A program made the translations under genes and the position numbers. A model generated the notes under the pieces. The model ran no database searches. It saw only the letters and a list, made by a program, of their open reading frames with translations, and was not told the origin of the DNA. A stretch of DNA of 9,366 bases from Clostridiales bacterium (GTDB taxonomy: Bacteria > Bacillota > Clostridia > Oscillospirales > Oscillospiraceae). Positions 1 through 6,631 of the stretch are shown one piece after another (within the stretch, counting starts at the first letter, position 1; the number at the start of each line of letters is the position of its first letter). Location: contig JAJBTD010000034.1 of the NCBI GenBank assembly GCA_020861055.1, positions 1 through 9,366 of the forward strand. The letters are read 5' to 3'.

Positions 1-1040
1 AGGAGCCGATTCACGCCCGTCTCACAGTAGACGGAGAGGAGATCACCGACGCCAGTGTGTTCGTGGGCTACAATCACCGGGGCATTGAGAAACTGGCCCA
101 GGAGCGGAATTTCATCCAGACCCTGGTGCTGGTGGAACGGGTCTGCGGTATTTGCTCCCACTCCCACTCCCTGACCTATGCCATGTGCATCGAGCATATC
201 GCCGGGATGGAGGTTCCCAAGCGGGGACAGTATATCCGGGTCATCATTGAGGAGCTGGAACGCATCCACTCCCATCTGCTGTGGCTGGGCATCGCCTGCC
301 ATATCGTGGGCCACGACAGTATGTTCATGCAGATCTGGAATGACCGGGAGCGTACTATGGACACCCTGGAGGCCCTCACCGGCAACCGGGTCAACTACGC
401 TATGAACACCATCGGCGGAGCCCGGCGGGACTTGGACGACGACAAGCGTCGGCTCCTGCTGGATGCCATGGACGATTTGGAGAAAAAGATGGGGCCTATC
501 ACCCACTTCCTCACCACTGACAAAACTCTGGCCATGCTCACCACGGGGGTCGGCGTGCGCACCACCGAGGACTCTATCCGTCTGGTGGCAGCCGTGCCGC
601 ACGCCAGAGCCTCCGTGGTGGACGCTGACGTACGCCTGGATGCCCCCTACTCCTCCTATGATGACTTCGAGTTAGCCGTCCCTGTCCAGCAGTCCTGCGA
701 TGTCTACGCCAGGGTGGTCATCCGGGTGCAGGAAATTTACGAGAGCATTAAGATCATCCGTCAGGCGACAGACAATTTGCCGGAGGGGCCAATCAATCTG
801 GGCAACAAGATTCCCAAGGTGCCCGCCGGAGAGTTTACCGCCCGGCATGAGGCCCCCCGTGGGCCCCTAGTCTACAAGGTGGTCACTGACGGCGGTCTCA
901 CCAACTACCGGCTGAGCCTCCACGTCCCCACCTTCCGCAACGCACCCACCGTTCCCACCATGCTCAAGGGAAACACCGTGGCCGACGCCGGGCTGATCGT
1001 GGCCTCTATCGACCCCTGCTTCTCCTGCTTGGACCGGTAA
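1..1040 (+). CDS. mbhL: Group 4 [NiFe] hydrogenase large (catalytic) subunit, 5' end missing
   Basis: Catalytic subunit holding the Ni-Fe(CN)2CO centre, related to NuoD/49 kDa of complex I. The frame is open from base 3 to the stop at 1038-1040 (345 residues visible). The first visible residues, EPIHARLTVDGE, match the segment that follows the GPxHPxLxEP start of this family, so probably only about 12-20 residues are missing; the start codon lies off the window. Both Ni-binding pairs are intact: RVCGICSHSHS (Cys codons 144-146 and 153-155) and DPCFSC (Cys codons 1017-1019 and 1026-1028). The YNHRGIEK and EAPRG motifs of the family are also present. The intact cysteines argue for a true hydrogenase rather than an Mbx/Mbs or complex I subunit. 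The protein ends DPCFSCLDR and stop, with no extension to be cleaved. hypA begins one base downstream. Group 4 assignment is firm; the exact subgroup is inferred from the neighbouring Mrp-type genes. Confidence 0.95.
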   Translation, partial: EPIHARLTVDGEEITDASVFVGYNHRGIEKLAQERNFIQTLVLVERVCGICSHSHSLTYAMCIEHIAGMEVPKRGQYIRVIIEELERIHSHLLWLGIACHIVGHDSMFMQIWNDRERTMDTLEALTGNRVNYAMNTIGGARRDLDDDKRRLLLDAMDDLEKKMGPITHFLTTDKTLAMLTTGVGVRTTEDSIRLVAAVPHARASVVDADVRLDAPYSSYDDFELAVPVQQSCDVYARVVIRVQEIYESIKIIRQATDNLPEGPINLGNKIPKVPAGEFTARHEAPRGPLVYKVVTDGGLTNYRLSLHVPTFRNAPTVPTMLKGNTVADAGLIVASIDPCFSCLDR

Positions 1041-1041
1041 G

Positions 1042-1383
1042 ATGCACGAGATGGCCATCACCCAGAGTATTCTGGATATTGCCCAGACCGCCGCTCGGGA
1101 GCACAATGTCACCCGAGTTCGGGAGGTACGCATCAAGCTGGGAGAATATTGCGGCGTGGTTCCCCAATGCGTTCAGTATTATTTTGACGTCATCAGCAAG
1201 GGTACCGTCGCCGAGGGAGCAACTCTGATTATGGAACGCCTTCCCATCCTTATGCGCTGTGAGGACTGCCGATGGGAGGGCCAGGTAGACAAGCTGCACA
1301 TCGTCTGTCCCGACTGCGGGAGCGCCCATCTGAAGCTGCTTCAGGGCAGAGAATTCTATGTAGAGAGTTTGGAGGTAGATTAG
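1042..1383 (+). CDS. hypA: HypA, hydrogenase nickel-insertion metallochaperone
   Basis: Cytoplasmic protein that works with HypB to load nickel into the hydrogenase large subunit. It has 113 residues, the usual size for HypA. It begins MHEMAIT; the His2 after the start Met and the following Glu are the family's nickel site. A zinc-binding module follows, with C73xxC76 and C89xxC92. The start at 1042 is fixed by the essential MHE N-terminus. It lies one base after the mbhL stop, and no Shine-Dalgarno sequence is visible in the upstream 20 bases, so translation is probably coupled to mbhL. Placing it directly behind the subunit it matures is functionally sensible. HybF-type paralogues are the only close alternative. 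Confidence 0.96.
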   Translation: MHEMAITQSILDIAQTAAREHNVTRVREVRIKLGEYCGVVPQCVQYYFDVISKGTVAEGATLIMERLPILMRCEDCRWEGQVDKLHIVCPDCGSAHLKLLQGREFYVESLEVD

Positions 1384-1389
1384 ACTTTT

Positions 1390-2064
1390 ATGGAAATCAA
1401 GGTCATGCATCAGGTCATGGAGTGGAATGAGGATGTGAGCGACGCCGTCAAGGCGGAGCTGTCCCGCCATCGGGTGTGCCTGATCAACGTGCTTGGTTCG
1501 CCGGGGGCCGGAAAGACCAGCACTATCATCTCCCTGGTAGACCGTCTCCGGTCCAAATACCGGATCGGCGTCATTGAGGGTGATATCACCGGACAGATCG
1601 ACGCAGAGCAAATCGACGCTTTGGGCCTGCCGGTGGTACAGCTGGACACCGACGGGGCCTGTCATATCGAGGCCATGAGCATCCAGCACATCCTGCCCCA
1701 CTTCGACCTGGACAGCCTGGACGTGCGGTTTGTGGAGAATATCGGCAACCTGGTCTGTCCCGCCGAGTTCAACATCGGCGAGAGCTTCCGTCTGGCCATC
1801 CTCAGCGTTCCTGAGGGGGACGATAAGGTGGAGAAGTACCCGCTTATGTTCTCCACCTCTCAGGCCCTGGCCATCAATAAGTATGATTTGAAGGACTACT
1901 TCGGCTTCGACGACGAGCGGGTAGAGCGCAGCGCCAAGGGAGTCAACCCTGAGATCGTTCTCTTTCGCACCTCCAGCCGGGACGGGCTGGGTCTGGATGA
2001 GCTGGCAGGCTGGATTTCCAACCGCATCGACGCCGTTCTGTCGTCGGAAGATAAGGAGGGATAA
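1390..2064 (+). CDS. hypB: HypB, GTPase for hydrogenase nickel insertion
   Basis: SIMIBI-class GTPase that hydrolyses GTP and hands nickel over during large-subunit maturation together with HypA. It has 224 residues. Walker A is GSPGAGKT (36-43), EGDITGQID (63-71) follows, and the base-specificity motif is NKYD (163-166). The G-domain metal site is present as C91-H92 in GACHIEA and C123 in NLVCPAEFNIGE. The protein starts MEIKVMHQVMEWNE, like short HypBs. It lacks the N-terminal CxxCGC high-affinity nickel site and the His-rich storage stretch found in some enterobacterial and rhizobial versions. The start is 6 bases after the hypA stop. A GGAGG at 1371-1375 sits about 14 bases upstream, further than ideal, so initiation is expected to be weak or coupled. 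Confidence 0.96.
   Translation: MEIKVMHQVMEWNEDVSDAVKAELSRHRVCLINVLGSPGAGKTSTIISLVDRLRSKYRIGVIEGDITGQIDAEQIDALGLPVVQLDTDGACHIEAMSIQHILPHFDLDSLDVRFVENIGNLVCPAEFNIGESFRLAILSVPEGDDKVEKYPLMFSTSQALAINKYDLKDYFGFDDERVERSAKGVNPEIVLFRTSSRDGLGLDELAGWISNRIDAVLSSEDKEG
2053..2059 (+). promoter_or_regulatory. Ribosome binding site supporting the GTG start of mbhA
   Basis: AAGGAGG lies 7 bases before GTG at 2067, within the last codons of hypB. It supports GTG 2067 as the start; the protein begun there has the length and first membrane segment expected of MrpE. Confidence 0.8.
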
Positions 2065-2066
2065 CT

Positions 2067-2603
2067 GTGGAAAAACCGTCGAAATTTGCCGTCTGGCTGT
2101 CCACCTTCCTCTTTTGTATGCTGTTCTGGCTGCTGCTGACCTGGTCAGTGGAGCCGGTGGAGCTGATTCTGGGGGCGGCTGTCAGCGCTGTGGTCGCCGC
2201 CTTCTCCGGGCGGTTCCTCATCCACAACCGGGCGTTCTACCTGTATAACCCGGTGCGGCTGGTGATGATACTGGTCTATAACATCTTCATCTTCTTCTGG
2301 GAGATCATCAAGGCCAACGTGAACATGGCCCGCATCGTGCTCAGTCCCAATCTGGGCAACTATCAGGCGGGCATCATCCGCATCCCAGCCTCTCCGGACA
2401 TCAAGAGCGACTACGGACAGGCCATGGTGAGCAACAGCATTACCCTCACCCCCGGCACCATCACCATGGATGTAGCCGAGGACGAGGAGGGCAACAACTA
2501 CTACTACGTTCACTGGATCGATGTGACCGAGACTGACCGGGAAAAGGCCGGCGAAGTCATCAAGGGCCGGATGGAGCGTTGGATCGGGAGGATTTGGAAA
2601 TGA
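2067..2603 (+). CDS. mbhA: MrpE/MnhE-like subunit of membrane-bound hydrogenase (MbhA)
   Basis: Small membrane subunit of the Mrp-type cation antiporter module, 178 residues, starting at a GTG codon with a strong ribosome binding site. Three hydrophobic segments are visible at about 8-27, 31-47 and 64-84, followed by a soluble C-terminal domain. Family hallmarks are EIIKANVNMA (79-88), SNSITLTPGTITMDV (122-136) and YVHWIDV (147-153). In Mrp antiporters MrpE helps assemble the small-subunit cluster; in Mbh enzymes it occupies the same place in the membrane arm. It opens the tightly packed mbhABCDEFGH block, 2 bases after hypB, and its stop overlaps the mbhB start by 4 bases. Because it lies in a hydrogenase operon, a stand-alone antiporter role is unlikely. 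Confidence 0.93.
   Translation: MEKPSKFAVWLSTFLFCMLFWLLLTWSVEPVELILGAAVSAVVAAFSGRFLIHNRAFYLYNPVRLVMILVYNIFIFFWEIIKANVNMARIVLSPNLGNYQAGIIRIPASPDIKSDYGQAMVSNSITLTPGTITMDVAEDEEGNNYYYVHWIDVTETDREKAGEVIKGRMERWIGRIWK
2586..2591 (+). promoter_or_regulatory. Ribosome binding site fixing the mbhB start
   Basis: GGGAGG 8 bases before ATG 2600 favours this start over the upstream in-frame TTG at 2579. The TTG would add seven charged residues not typical of MrpF and has no well-placed ribosome binding site. Confidence 0.75.
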
Positions 2604-2854
2604 TCGAATTTTTGATTGCGGCTATCATCTGCGTGATACTGGATCTGTTCCTGCTCTATCGCATCTTCAAGGGCCCCACCGCCGCTGACCGGATGTGCGC
2701 CGCCGACAGCCTGGATCTGATGTCCGCTCTGGCCCTGGCGCTCTACTCCCTGTATTCCGGCCGGGCCATTTACCTGGACATCGCCCTTGTGGTTGCGCTG
2801 CTGGGCTTTGTGGGCACAGTTTTCGTGGCCCGCTATCTGGAGGGGAGGATCTAA
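2600..2854 (+). CDS. mbhB: MrpF/MnhF-like subunit of membrane-bound hydrogenase (MbhB)
   Basis: An 84-residue, very hydrophobic subunit of the Mrp-like module, with three membrane segments at about 2-22, 37-53 and 56-78. The MrpF signature FKGPTAADRM (23-32) lies in the first loop. A membrane-embedded Asp60 in YLDIALVVALLGFVGTV matches the conserved acidic residue of the family, which is implicated in cation movement. The start at 2600 overlaps the mbhA stop (ATGA), and the stop overlaps the mbhC start by one base (TAATG). Length and motifs are normal for the family. Confidence 0.93.
   Translation: MIEFLIAAIICVILDLFLLYRIFKGPTAADRMCAADSLDLMSALALALYSLYSGRAIYLDIALVVALLGFVGTVFVARYLEGRI
2842..2848 (+). 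promoter_or_regulatory. Ribosome binding site fixing the mbhC start
   Basis: GGGGAGG 5 bases before ATG 2854. The reading frame is open much further upstream (to about 2695), but that part is the out-of-frame shadow of mbhB. The site and the TAATG junction set the true start at 2854. Confidence 0.75.
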
Positions 2855-3198
2855 TGGCTGTCAGAATCATTGTGGATATTCTCCTGGCCATCGGGCTGTT
2901 TTTCCTGATCGTAGGCACTCTTGGGTACATCCGTATGCCCGACGTGTTTGGCCGCCTCCAGGCCTCCACCTGCATCGCCACCCTGGGCACCATTGCGGTG
3001 GTGCTGGCAGGGATCGTCTATGCAATTGTGGATGGCAGCGAGGTCATCGCCTACGTCAAGCTGGGACTGATCCTGGTGCTCATTATGGGCACCAACCCCG
3101 TCTCCAACCATGCCCTGTGCAAGGCCGCCTATAAAATGGGCATCAAGCCTGCCAAGGAGCTGGTGATGGACGACTATAAGGAGGATGAGGTGGAATGA
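2854..3198 (+). CDS. mbhC: MrpG/MnhG-like subunit of membrane-bound hydrogenase (MbhC)
   Basis: Small Mrp-module subunit of 114 residues with three predicted membrane helices (about 5-25, 40-59 and 64-79). The MrpG signature appears as IRMPDVFGRLQAST (26-39), followed by TLGTIAV and the TNPVSNHALCKAA segment (80-92), which corresponds to the family's T-x-P-x-x-x-H-x-x-x-x-A region. A hydrophilic acidic tail (MDDYKEDEVE) follows. Its Lys-Glu-Asp codons form the ribosome binding site of mbhD. The start is set by the TAATG junction with mbhB, and the end overlaps mbhD by 4 bases (ATGA). With MbhA and MbhB it forms the E-F-G trio usual in Mrp and Mbh complexes. Confidence 0.93.
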   Translation: MAVRIIVDILLAIGLFFLIVGTLGYIRMPDVFGRLQASTCIATLGTIAVVLAGIVYAIVDGSEVIAYVKLGLILVLIMGTNPVSNHALCKAAYKMGIKPAKELVMDDYKEDEVE

Positions 3199-3458
3199 AC
3201 GGAGTGCTCGTATTTATCCTCAACACCCTCGCCATCGTGGGCGCTGTGGCCGCAGCCGCCGTGGCAGTCCACGCCGTCCGACTGGTGGACTCGGTGATCG
3301 CCCTGGCCGCCACCGGCTCCTTTATTTCCCTGGAGTTCATCCTGCTCCAGGCCCCGGACGTGGCCATCGCAGAGGCCAGCGTGGGCGCAGTGCTGTCCAC
3401 CATCCTGTTTATCATTGCTCTGCGCAAGGTCAACGCCCACAAGGAGGATCGAAAATGA
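3195..3458 (+). CDS. mbhD: MrpA C-terminal-like (DUF4040) subunit, MbhD
   Basis: An 87-residue membrane protein with three helices (about 5-27, 31-51 and 59-77). LQAPDVAIAEASVGAVLST (51-69) is the hallmark of the DUF4040 domain, which in Mrp antiporters sits near the C-terminus of MrpA and in Mbh hydrogenases is a separate subunit, MbhD. The acidic Asp55 and Glu60 lie at a membrane helix and match conserved residues thought to act in the ion path. The start is set by the 4-base overlap with mbhC and by AAGGAGG at 3178-3184. No full-length MrpA is encoded nearby, as in other Mbh operons, where MbhD and MbhE replace its end. Confidence 0.92.
   Translation: MNGVLVFILNTLAIVGAVAAAAVAVHAVRLVDSVIALAATGSFISLEFILLQAPDVAIAEASVGAVLSTILFIIALRKVNAHKEDRK
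3441..3447 (+). promoter_or_regulatory. Ribosome binding site fixing the mbhE start
   Basis: AAGGAGG 7 bases before ATG 3455. The mbhE frame is open back to about 3185, but the upstream part reads as an Arg/Pro-rich shadow of mbhD, so this site and the ATGA overlap define the start. Confidence 0.75.
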
Positions 3459-3853
3459 AGCTGAAAAAGATCCTGCTCGCCGCTAGCCTGGCTGTGCTCA
3501 TGGTGTGCGGCGTCTATATGGCGGTGCTCATGGGCACCAGCGAGCCGACCTACGACGGGTCGAACACCGACCTGTTGGCTCTCTATGAGGACCCGGAATC
3601 CTATGACAACTCCGATGCCGACGGCGTGGCTGCCGTCATCGTCAACGAGAATCTGGACAAAACCACCGCTCTCAACGTGGTGTTCAGCGTCGTCTTTAAC
3701 TTCCGCGGCTACGACACCATGGGCGAGAGCTTTATCCTCATCGCCGCCATTGCGGGCTGCCTGGTCATTCTCCGCAAGGTGGCAAAGAAGGCCGTCCCGG
3801 CAGATGGGCCGGAGAACGACGCTGAGACAGAAAAGGAGGACGAGAGCGAATGA
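3455..3853 (+). CDS. mbhE: MbhE-like subunit (MrpA/MrpB-junction type)
   Basis: A 132-residue protein with an N-terminal helix (about 6-26), an acidic extramembrane stretch (27-72), and a second amphipathic or membrane part containing NVVFSVVFNFRGYDTMGES (74-92), then a helix at about 93-108. The FRGxDTxGE motif is diagnostic of the MbhE family, equivalent to the last part of MrpA. The very acidic tail (DGPENDAETEKEDESE) carries the ribosome binding site of mbhF. It overlaps mbhD and mbhF by 4 bases each (ATGA). The N-terminus resembles a signal peptide (MKLKK plus hydrophobic run), but in this family it is a membrane anchor. The family call is good; the role in gating or coupling is known only by homology. 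Confidence 0.9.
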   Translation: MKLKKILLAASLAVLMVCGVYMAVLMGTSEPTYDGSNTDLLALYEDPESYDNSDADGVAAVIVNENLDKTTALNVVFSVVFNFRGYDTMGESFILIAAIAGCLVILRKVAKKAVPADGPENDAETEKEDESE

Positions 3854-4338
3854 AAACGGATTCCAACAAGCCGAAGATCCGCCGGAAGGACGTGATCGTC
3901 CGCTGCGCAGCGGATGTGTTTCTGCCTCTGGCCTGTATGTTTGGCTGCTATGTGGTTTTTCACGGCAGCTCCAGCCCCGGCGGCGGCTTCCAGGGCGGCG
4001 TGCTCATCGCCAGCGCTATCCTGCTGGTCTTTTTGGGCCACGGCGGCAGCCAGGTGAAGAACTCCTTCAGCTCCCGGCTGCTCCACAGCAGCGAGACTAT
4101 CGCAGAGATCATGTACGTGGTCATCGCCCTGCTGGGTGTCTTTACGGGACTGAACTTCTGCTTTAACTTTGTCTTTGCCGGATTTGAGATGGAGACCAGT
4201 ATTCTGATGAACGACGCCGTGGGCTACCACGTCATGGCGGGCATCACCTGTCTGCTCATCCTCATGCTGGGCGTTCTGAACCCGGAGGAGGAGGGCGGCG
4301 ATACGCCCTCGGACGGAAAGGAGGATGTCTCCCAATGA
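3850..4338 (+). CDS. mbhF: MrpB/MnhB-like subunit, MbhF
   Basis: A 162-residue Mrp-module subunit with four predicted membrane helices (about 19-37, 49-65, 86-110 and 126-142). The MrpB domain signature is HGSSSPGGGFQGGVLIAS (38-55), a variant of the GHxxPGGGFxGG loop. The N-terminus is positively charged (KPKIRRKD), placing it in the cytoplasm by the positive-inside rule. The C-terminus is a hydrophilic acidic tail. The start is set by ATGA overlap with mbhE and AAGGAGG at 3833-3839; the end overlaps mbhG by 4 bases. In Mrp complexes MrpB packs between the small-subunit cluster and MrpC, and the same position is expected here. Confidence 0.93.
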   Translation: MKTDSNKPKIRRKDVIVRCAADVFLPLACMFGCYVVFHGSSSPGGGFQGGVLIASAILLVFLGHGGSQVKNSFSSRLLHSSETIAEIMYVVIALLGVFTGLNFCFNFVFAGFEMETSILMNDAVGYHVMAGITCLLILMLGVLNPEEEGGDTPSDGKEDVSQ

Positions 4339-4685
4339 TGATCGTGAACTATATCGGCGCCTTTGCTCTGATTGTTCTGGGCATTTACTGTATGGTGGTC
4401 AAGCACAACCTCATCAAGACGGTCATCGGCATCGGCCTGGTAGACTATGGAGCCAACCTGCTCATCGTCTCGGTAGGCTTCAATGACGGCGGCACCGCCC
4501 CCATTTTCAACCTGGAGGAGCTGACCCAATCCAGCTTTTTCGTGGACCCGGTGCCCCAGGCCCTGACCCTGACCTCTATCGTCATCGGCGCCTGCACCAC
4601 TGCCATGAGCCTGTGCCTGGTCATTATGATTCATGAGCAGTACGGCACGCTGGATACCCGTAAGATCAGGAGGTTGAACGGCTGA
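4335..4685 (+). CDS. mbhG: MrpC/NuoK-like subunit, MbhG
   Basis: A 116-residue NuoK-type membrane subunit with three helices (about 4-22, 26-48 and 75-99). Family features are GLVDYGANLLIVSVG (34-48), GGTAPIF (52-58) and the DPVPQALTLTSIVIG segment (71-85). Asp37 lies in the middle of helix 2, close to where NuoK has a functional Glu, and may be part of the ion path; that is an inference. ATG codons occur at 4335 and 4338. The first gives the ATGA overlap with mbhF and is chosen, although the second is possible. AAAGGAGG lies at 4317-4324. The stop overlaps the mbhH start by one base (TGATG). MrpC and MrpD homologues are usually adjacent, as here. Confidence 0.93.
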   Translation: MMIVNYIGAFALIVLGIYCMVVKHNLIKTVIGIGLVDYGANLLIVSVGFNDGGTAPIFNLEELTQSSFFVDPVPQALTLTSIVIGACTTAMSLCLVIMIHEQYGTLDTRKIRRLNG

Positions 4686-6616
4686 TGGAAAACTTCCCGA
4701 TTCTTGCCATTATGACCCTGTTCGTGTGCGCCTTCATCGTCTCCCTGGTGGGCCGCCGTAATGTGGTGGTACGCAACGTGGTGGTGACCATCGCCGTCAC
4801 CGTCCCCCTGGTCATGATGCTCTGCCTCATCCCCACCGTTTTCATCGACGGAGAGACCATCGTCTATTGGCTGGGCAACTGGGCCCCGGAGGCCGATTGG
4901 GCCATCGGCATCTGCCTGGAGGTGGATGCTCTGAGCCTGTTCTTCGGACTGATCGTCACCGTTGCGGTCTTTGTCTCCGGGCTGTACTCCTTCACCTACA
5001 TGAATCACGACGACAGCCTGGTGAACTATTACACTCTGTTTCTCATGCTCTCCGGCTCGGTGCTGGGCCTGGTGCTCTCCGGTGACCTGTTCAATATCTT
5101 CGTCATGATAGAGATCATGACCTTTACTGCTGTGGCCCTTACCGCTTTCCGCAACACCTACGAAGGCGCATTGGAAGGCGCGTTCAAGTATCTGGCGGTG
5201 GGCTCCCTTGGCTCCACCTGTGTGTTGCTGGGCGTCGCTATGCTCTACTCCCAGCTCCACACCCTGAACCTGGCCCAGGTCTCCGCCCTGCTCTCCAGCC
5301 AGGGCACCAACCCGGTGACCATCGCCGCCTTTGCCTTCCTGTTCATCGGCTTTGGCAGCAAGGCGTTCCTGTTCCCCTTCCAGCCCCTGGCGGCGGACGC
5401 ACACGCAGTCGCTCCCGCCTCCATCTCCCTGATGATCTCCGGTGTGCTGACCAAATGCGGCGTCTACGGCATCATCCGCCTGGTCTATGTGCTCTATCAG
5501 AACTATGACCAGCCCATCGTCCAGTATCTGGTCACCGGCTTCGGGGCCATCAGTATGTTCGTCTGCGTCACCATGGCCTTTAACCAGCACAATTTCAAGC
5601 GGCTGCTGGCCTTCCACTCCATCTCTCAGGTGGGGTATGTCATTACCGCTGTGGGCCTTGGCTCCATCCTTGGGGTGGGCGCAGGGCTGTACCATGCCAT
5701 GAACCACACCATCTTCAAGGGTCTGCTCTTCCTCACCGCCGGCGCAGTCCAGCACCAGACCGGGAGCCTGGATCTGGACCGGCTGGGCGGCCTGGGCAAG
5801 CGGATGCCCAAGACCTGTCTGCTGTTTCTCATCGGCGCCGCCTCCATCAGCGGTCTGCCGCCCTTTAACGGCTTTGCCTCCAAGTGGATGATTTATCAGG
5901 CGGCCTTCCTCCACGGCGTCACCACCGGCAACTTCTACTTCATCTTTATCTGCGTGGTCGCTCTCATCACCAGCGTCCTGACTTTGGCCTCCTTCATCAA
6001 GGTGGCTCAGAGCGTCTTCTTCGGCCAACTGCCGGAGGAGTACAAGGATGTGGAGGAGGTCCCCCTGACCATGCGGCTTCCCATGTGGGTGCTGGCGATC
6101 CTCTGCATCCTCACCGGACTGTTCCCGGACTTCATCCAGGAAAAGATCCTCACCCCTGCGGTGAACGCTGTCTTTAATGTGATGGGTTACATCGACGCCG
6201 CCATGGGGACCGGCTATGCCGCCGCCAGCGGCGTCACCGCTGCGGGCATCGAGGGCATCGCCGTCACCGGCACCTGGTCTCCCACCTCCTGGCTGATGCT
6301 GCTGTTCTGCATCACCTGCGCCGTGGCTATCGTGTTCCTGCTGGCCAGTCCGGACGACAAGCAAAAGGGCCTCCCCGTCTCCTCCGCCGACGAGACCGCT
6401 CAGCCGCTGGACGCCAAGTATGAGCCTTTCTTCTCCGGTGAAGAGGCGGTCTACTCCCAGGTGGGCGGCAGCGACCTGTTCTGGGGCTTCAAGCACAACT
6501 GGCGGCGTTACTTCCACTTTATGCACGACTGGCACAGCGGCATCGTCAACGACTACGCCCTCTATGGAGTGGTGGCCATCGCCTTTGTCCTGCTGTTCTG
6601 CATCGTGCTGCTGTAA
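4685..6616 (+). CDS. mbhH: MrpD/NuoN-type antiporter-like subunit with C-terminal extension, MbhH
   Basis: The largest membrane subunit, 643 residues, related to MrpD and NuoL/M/N; it should carry the proton or sodium channel of the membrane arm. About 14 helices are recognisable up to roughly residue 500. Key charged residues are Glu143 in FVMIEIMTF, Lys226 in FGSKAFLFPF, Lys257 in LTKCGVYGIIR, His341 in MNHTIFKGLLFL and Lys400 in FASKWMIYQ, matching the Glu/Lys/His ion path of the family. Typical MrpD proteins are near 500 residues, so about 130 extra C-terminal residues are present: a helix at about 535-554, a hydrophilic part at 555-620 including an aromatic/His-rich patch, and a last helix at about 622-643. 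This part may replace the missing mbhI gene. The start follows AGGAGG at 4668-4673 and overlaps mbhG by one base. Confidence 0.94.
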   Translation: MENFPILAIMTLFVCAFIVSLVGRRNVVVRNVVVTIAVTVPLVMMLCLIPTVFIDGETIVYWLGNWAPEADWAIGICLEVDALSLFFGLIVTVAVFVSGLYSFTYMNHDDSLVNYYTLFLMLSGSVLGLVLSGDLFNIFVMIEIMTFTAVALTAFRNTYEGALEGAFKYLAVGSLGSTCVLLGVAMLYSQLHTLNLAQVSALLSSQGTNPVTIAAFAFLFIGFGSKAFLFPFQPLAADAHAVAPASISLMISGVLTKCGVYGIIRLVYVLYQNYDQPIVQYLVTGFGAISMFVCVTMAFNQHNFKRLLAFHSISQVGYVITAVGLGSILGVGAGLYHAMNHTIFKGLLFLTAGAVQHQTGSLDLDRLGGLGKRMPKTCLLFLIGAASISGLPPFNGFASKWMIYQAAFLHGVTTGNFYFIFICVVALITSVLTLASFIKVAQSVFFGQLPEEYKDVEEVPLTMRLPMWVLAILCILTGLFPDFIQEKILTPAVNAVFNVMGYIDAAMGTGYAAASGVTAAGIEGIAVTGTWSPTSWLMLLFCITCAVAIVFLLASPDDKQKGLPVSSADETAQPLDAKYEPFFSGEEAVYSQVGGSDLFWGFKHNWRRYFHFMHDWHSGIVNDYALYGVVAIAFVLLFCIVLL

Positions 6617-6631
6617 AGGAGGCGGGATACG

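Noticed and set aside
1..1040. Complex I (NuoD) or the Mbx/Mbs sulfur-reducing relative of Mbh
   Set aside because: Both CxxC nickel-binding pairs are intact in the large subunit and hypA, hypB and hypF are in the operon, so a Ni-Fe site is expected.
1006..1701. Minus-strand open frame of 231 codons across mbhL, hypA and hypB
   Set aside because: It runs across three recognised plus-strand genes, has no recognisable motif and no sensible ribosome binding site; it is a composition artefact.
3455..3540. Secreted-protein signal peptide at the start of mbhE
   Set aside because: The N-terminus looks like one, but the FRGxDTxGE motif and operon position identify a membrane subunit whose first helix is an anchor; no clear cleavage site is evident.
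4631..6535. Long open frame (634 codons) on the minus strand opposite mbhH
   Set aside because: Its translation is rich in Gly, Asp, His and Gln with no domain, and it is the exact antisense of a well-conserved membrane protein. GC-rich wobble use on the plus strand removes stops from this frame.
2067..6616. A stand-alone Mrp Na+/H+ antiporter operon
   Set aside because: No full-length MrpA is present, MbhD and MbhE take its place, and the block is enclosed by hydrogenase catalytic and maturation genes.
6617..6631. Possible internal promoter or terminator in the largest gap
   Set aside because: The gap is 15 bases, mostly occupied by the mbhM ribosome binding site; there is no inverted repeat with a T-run and no room for a promoter.
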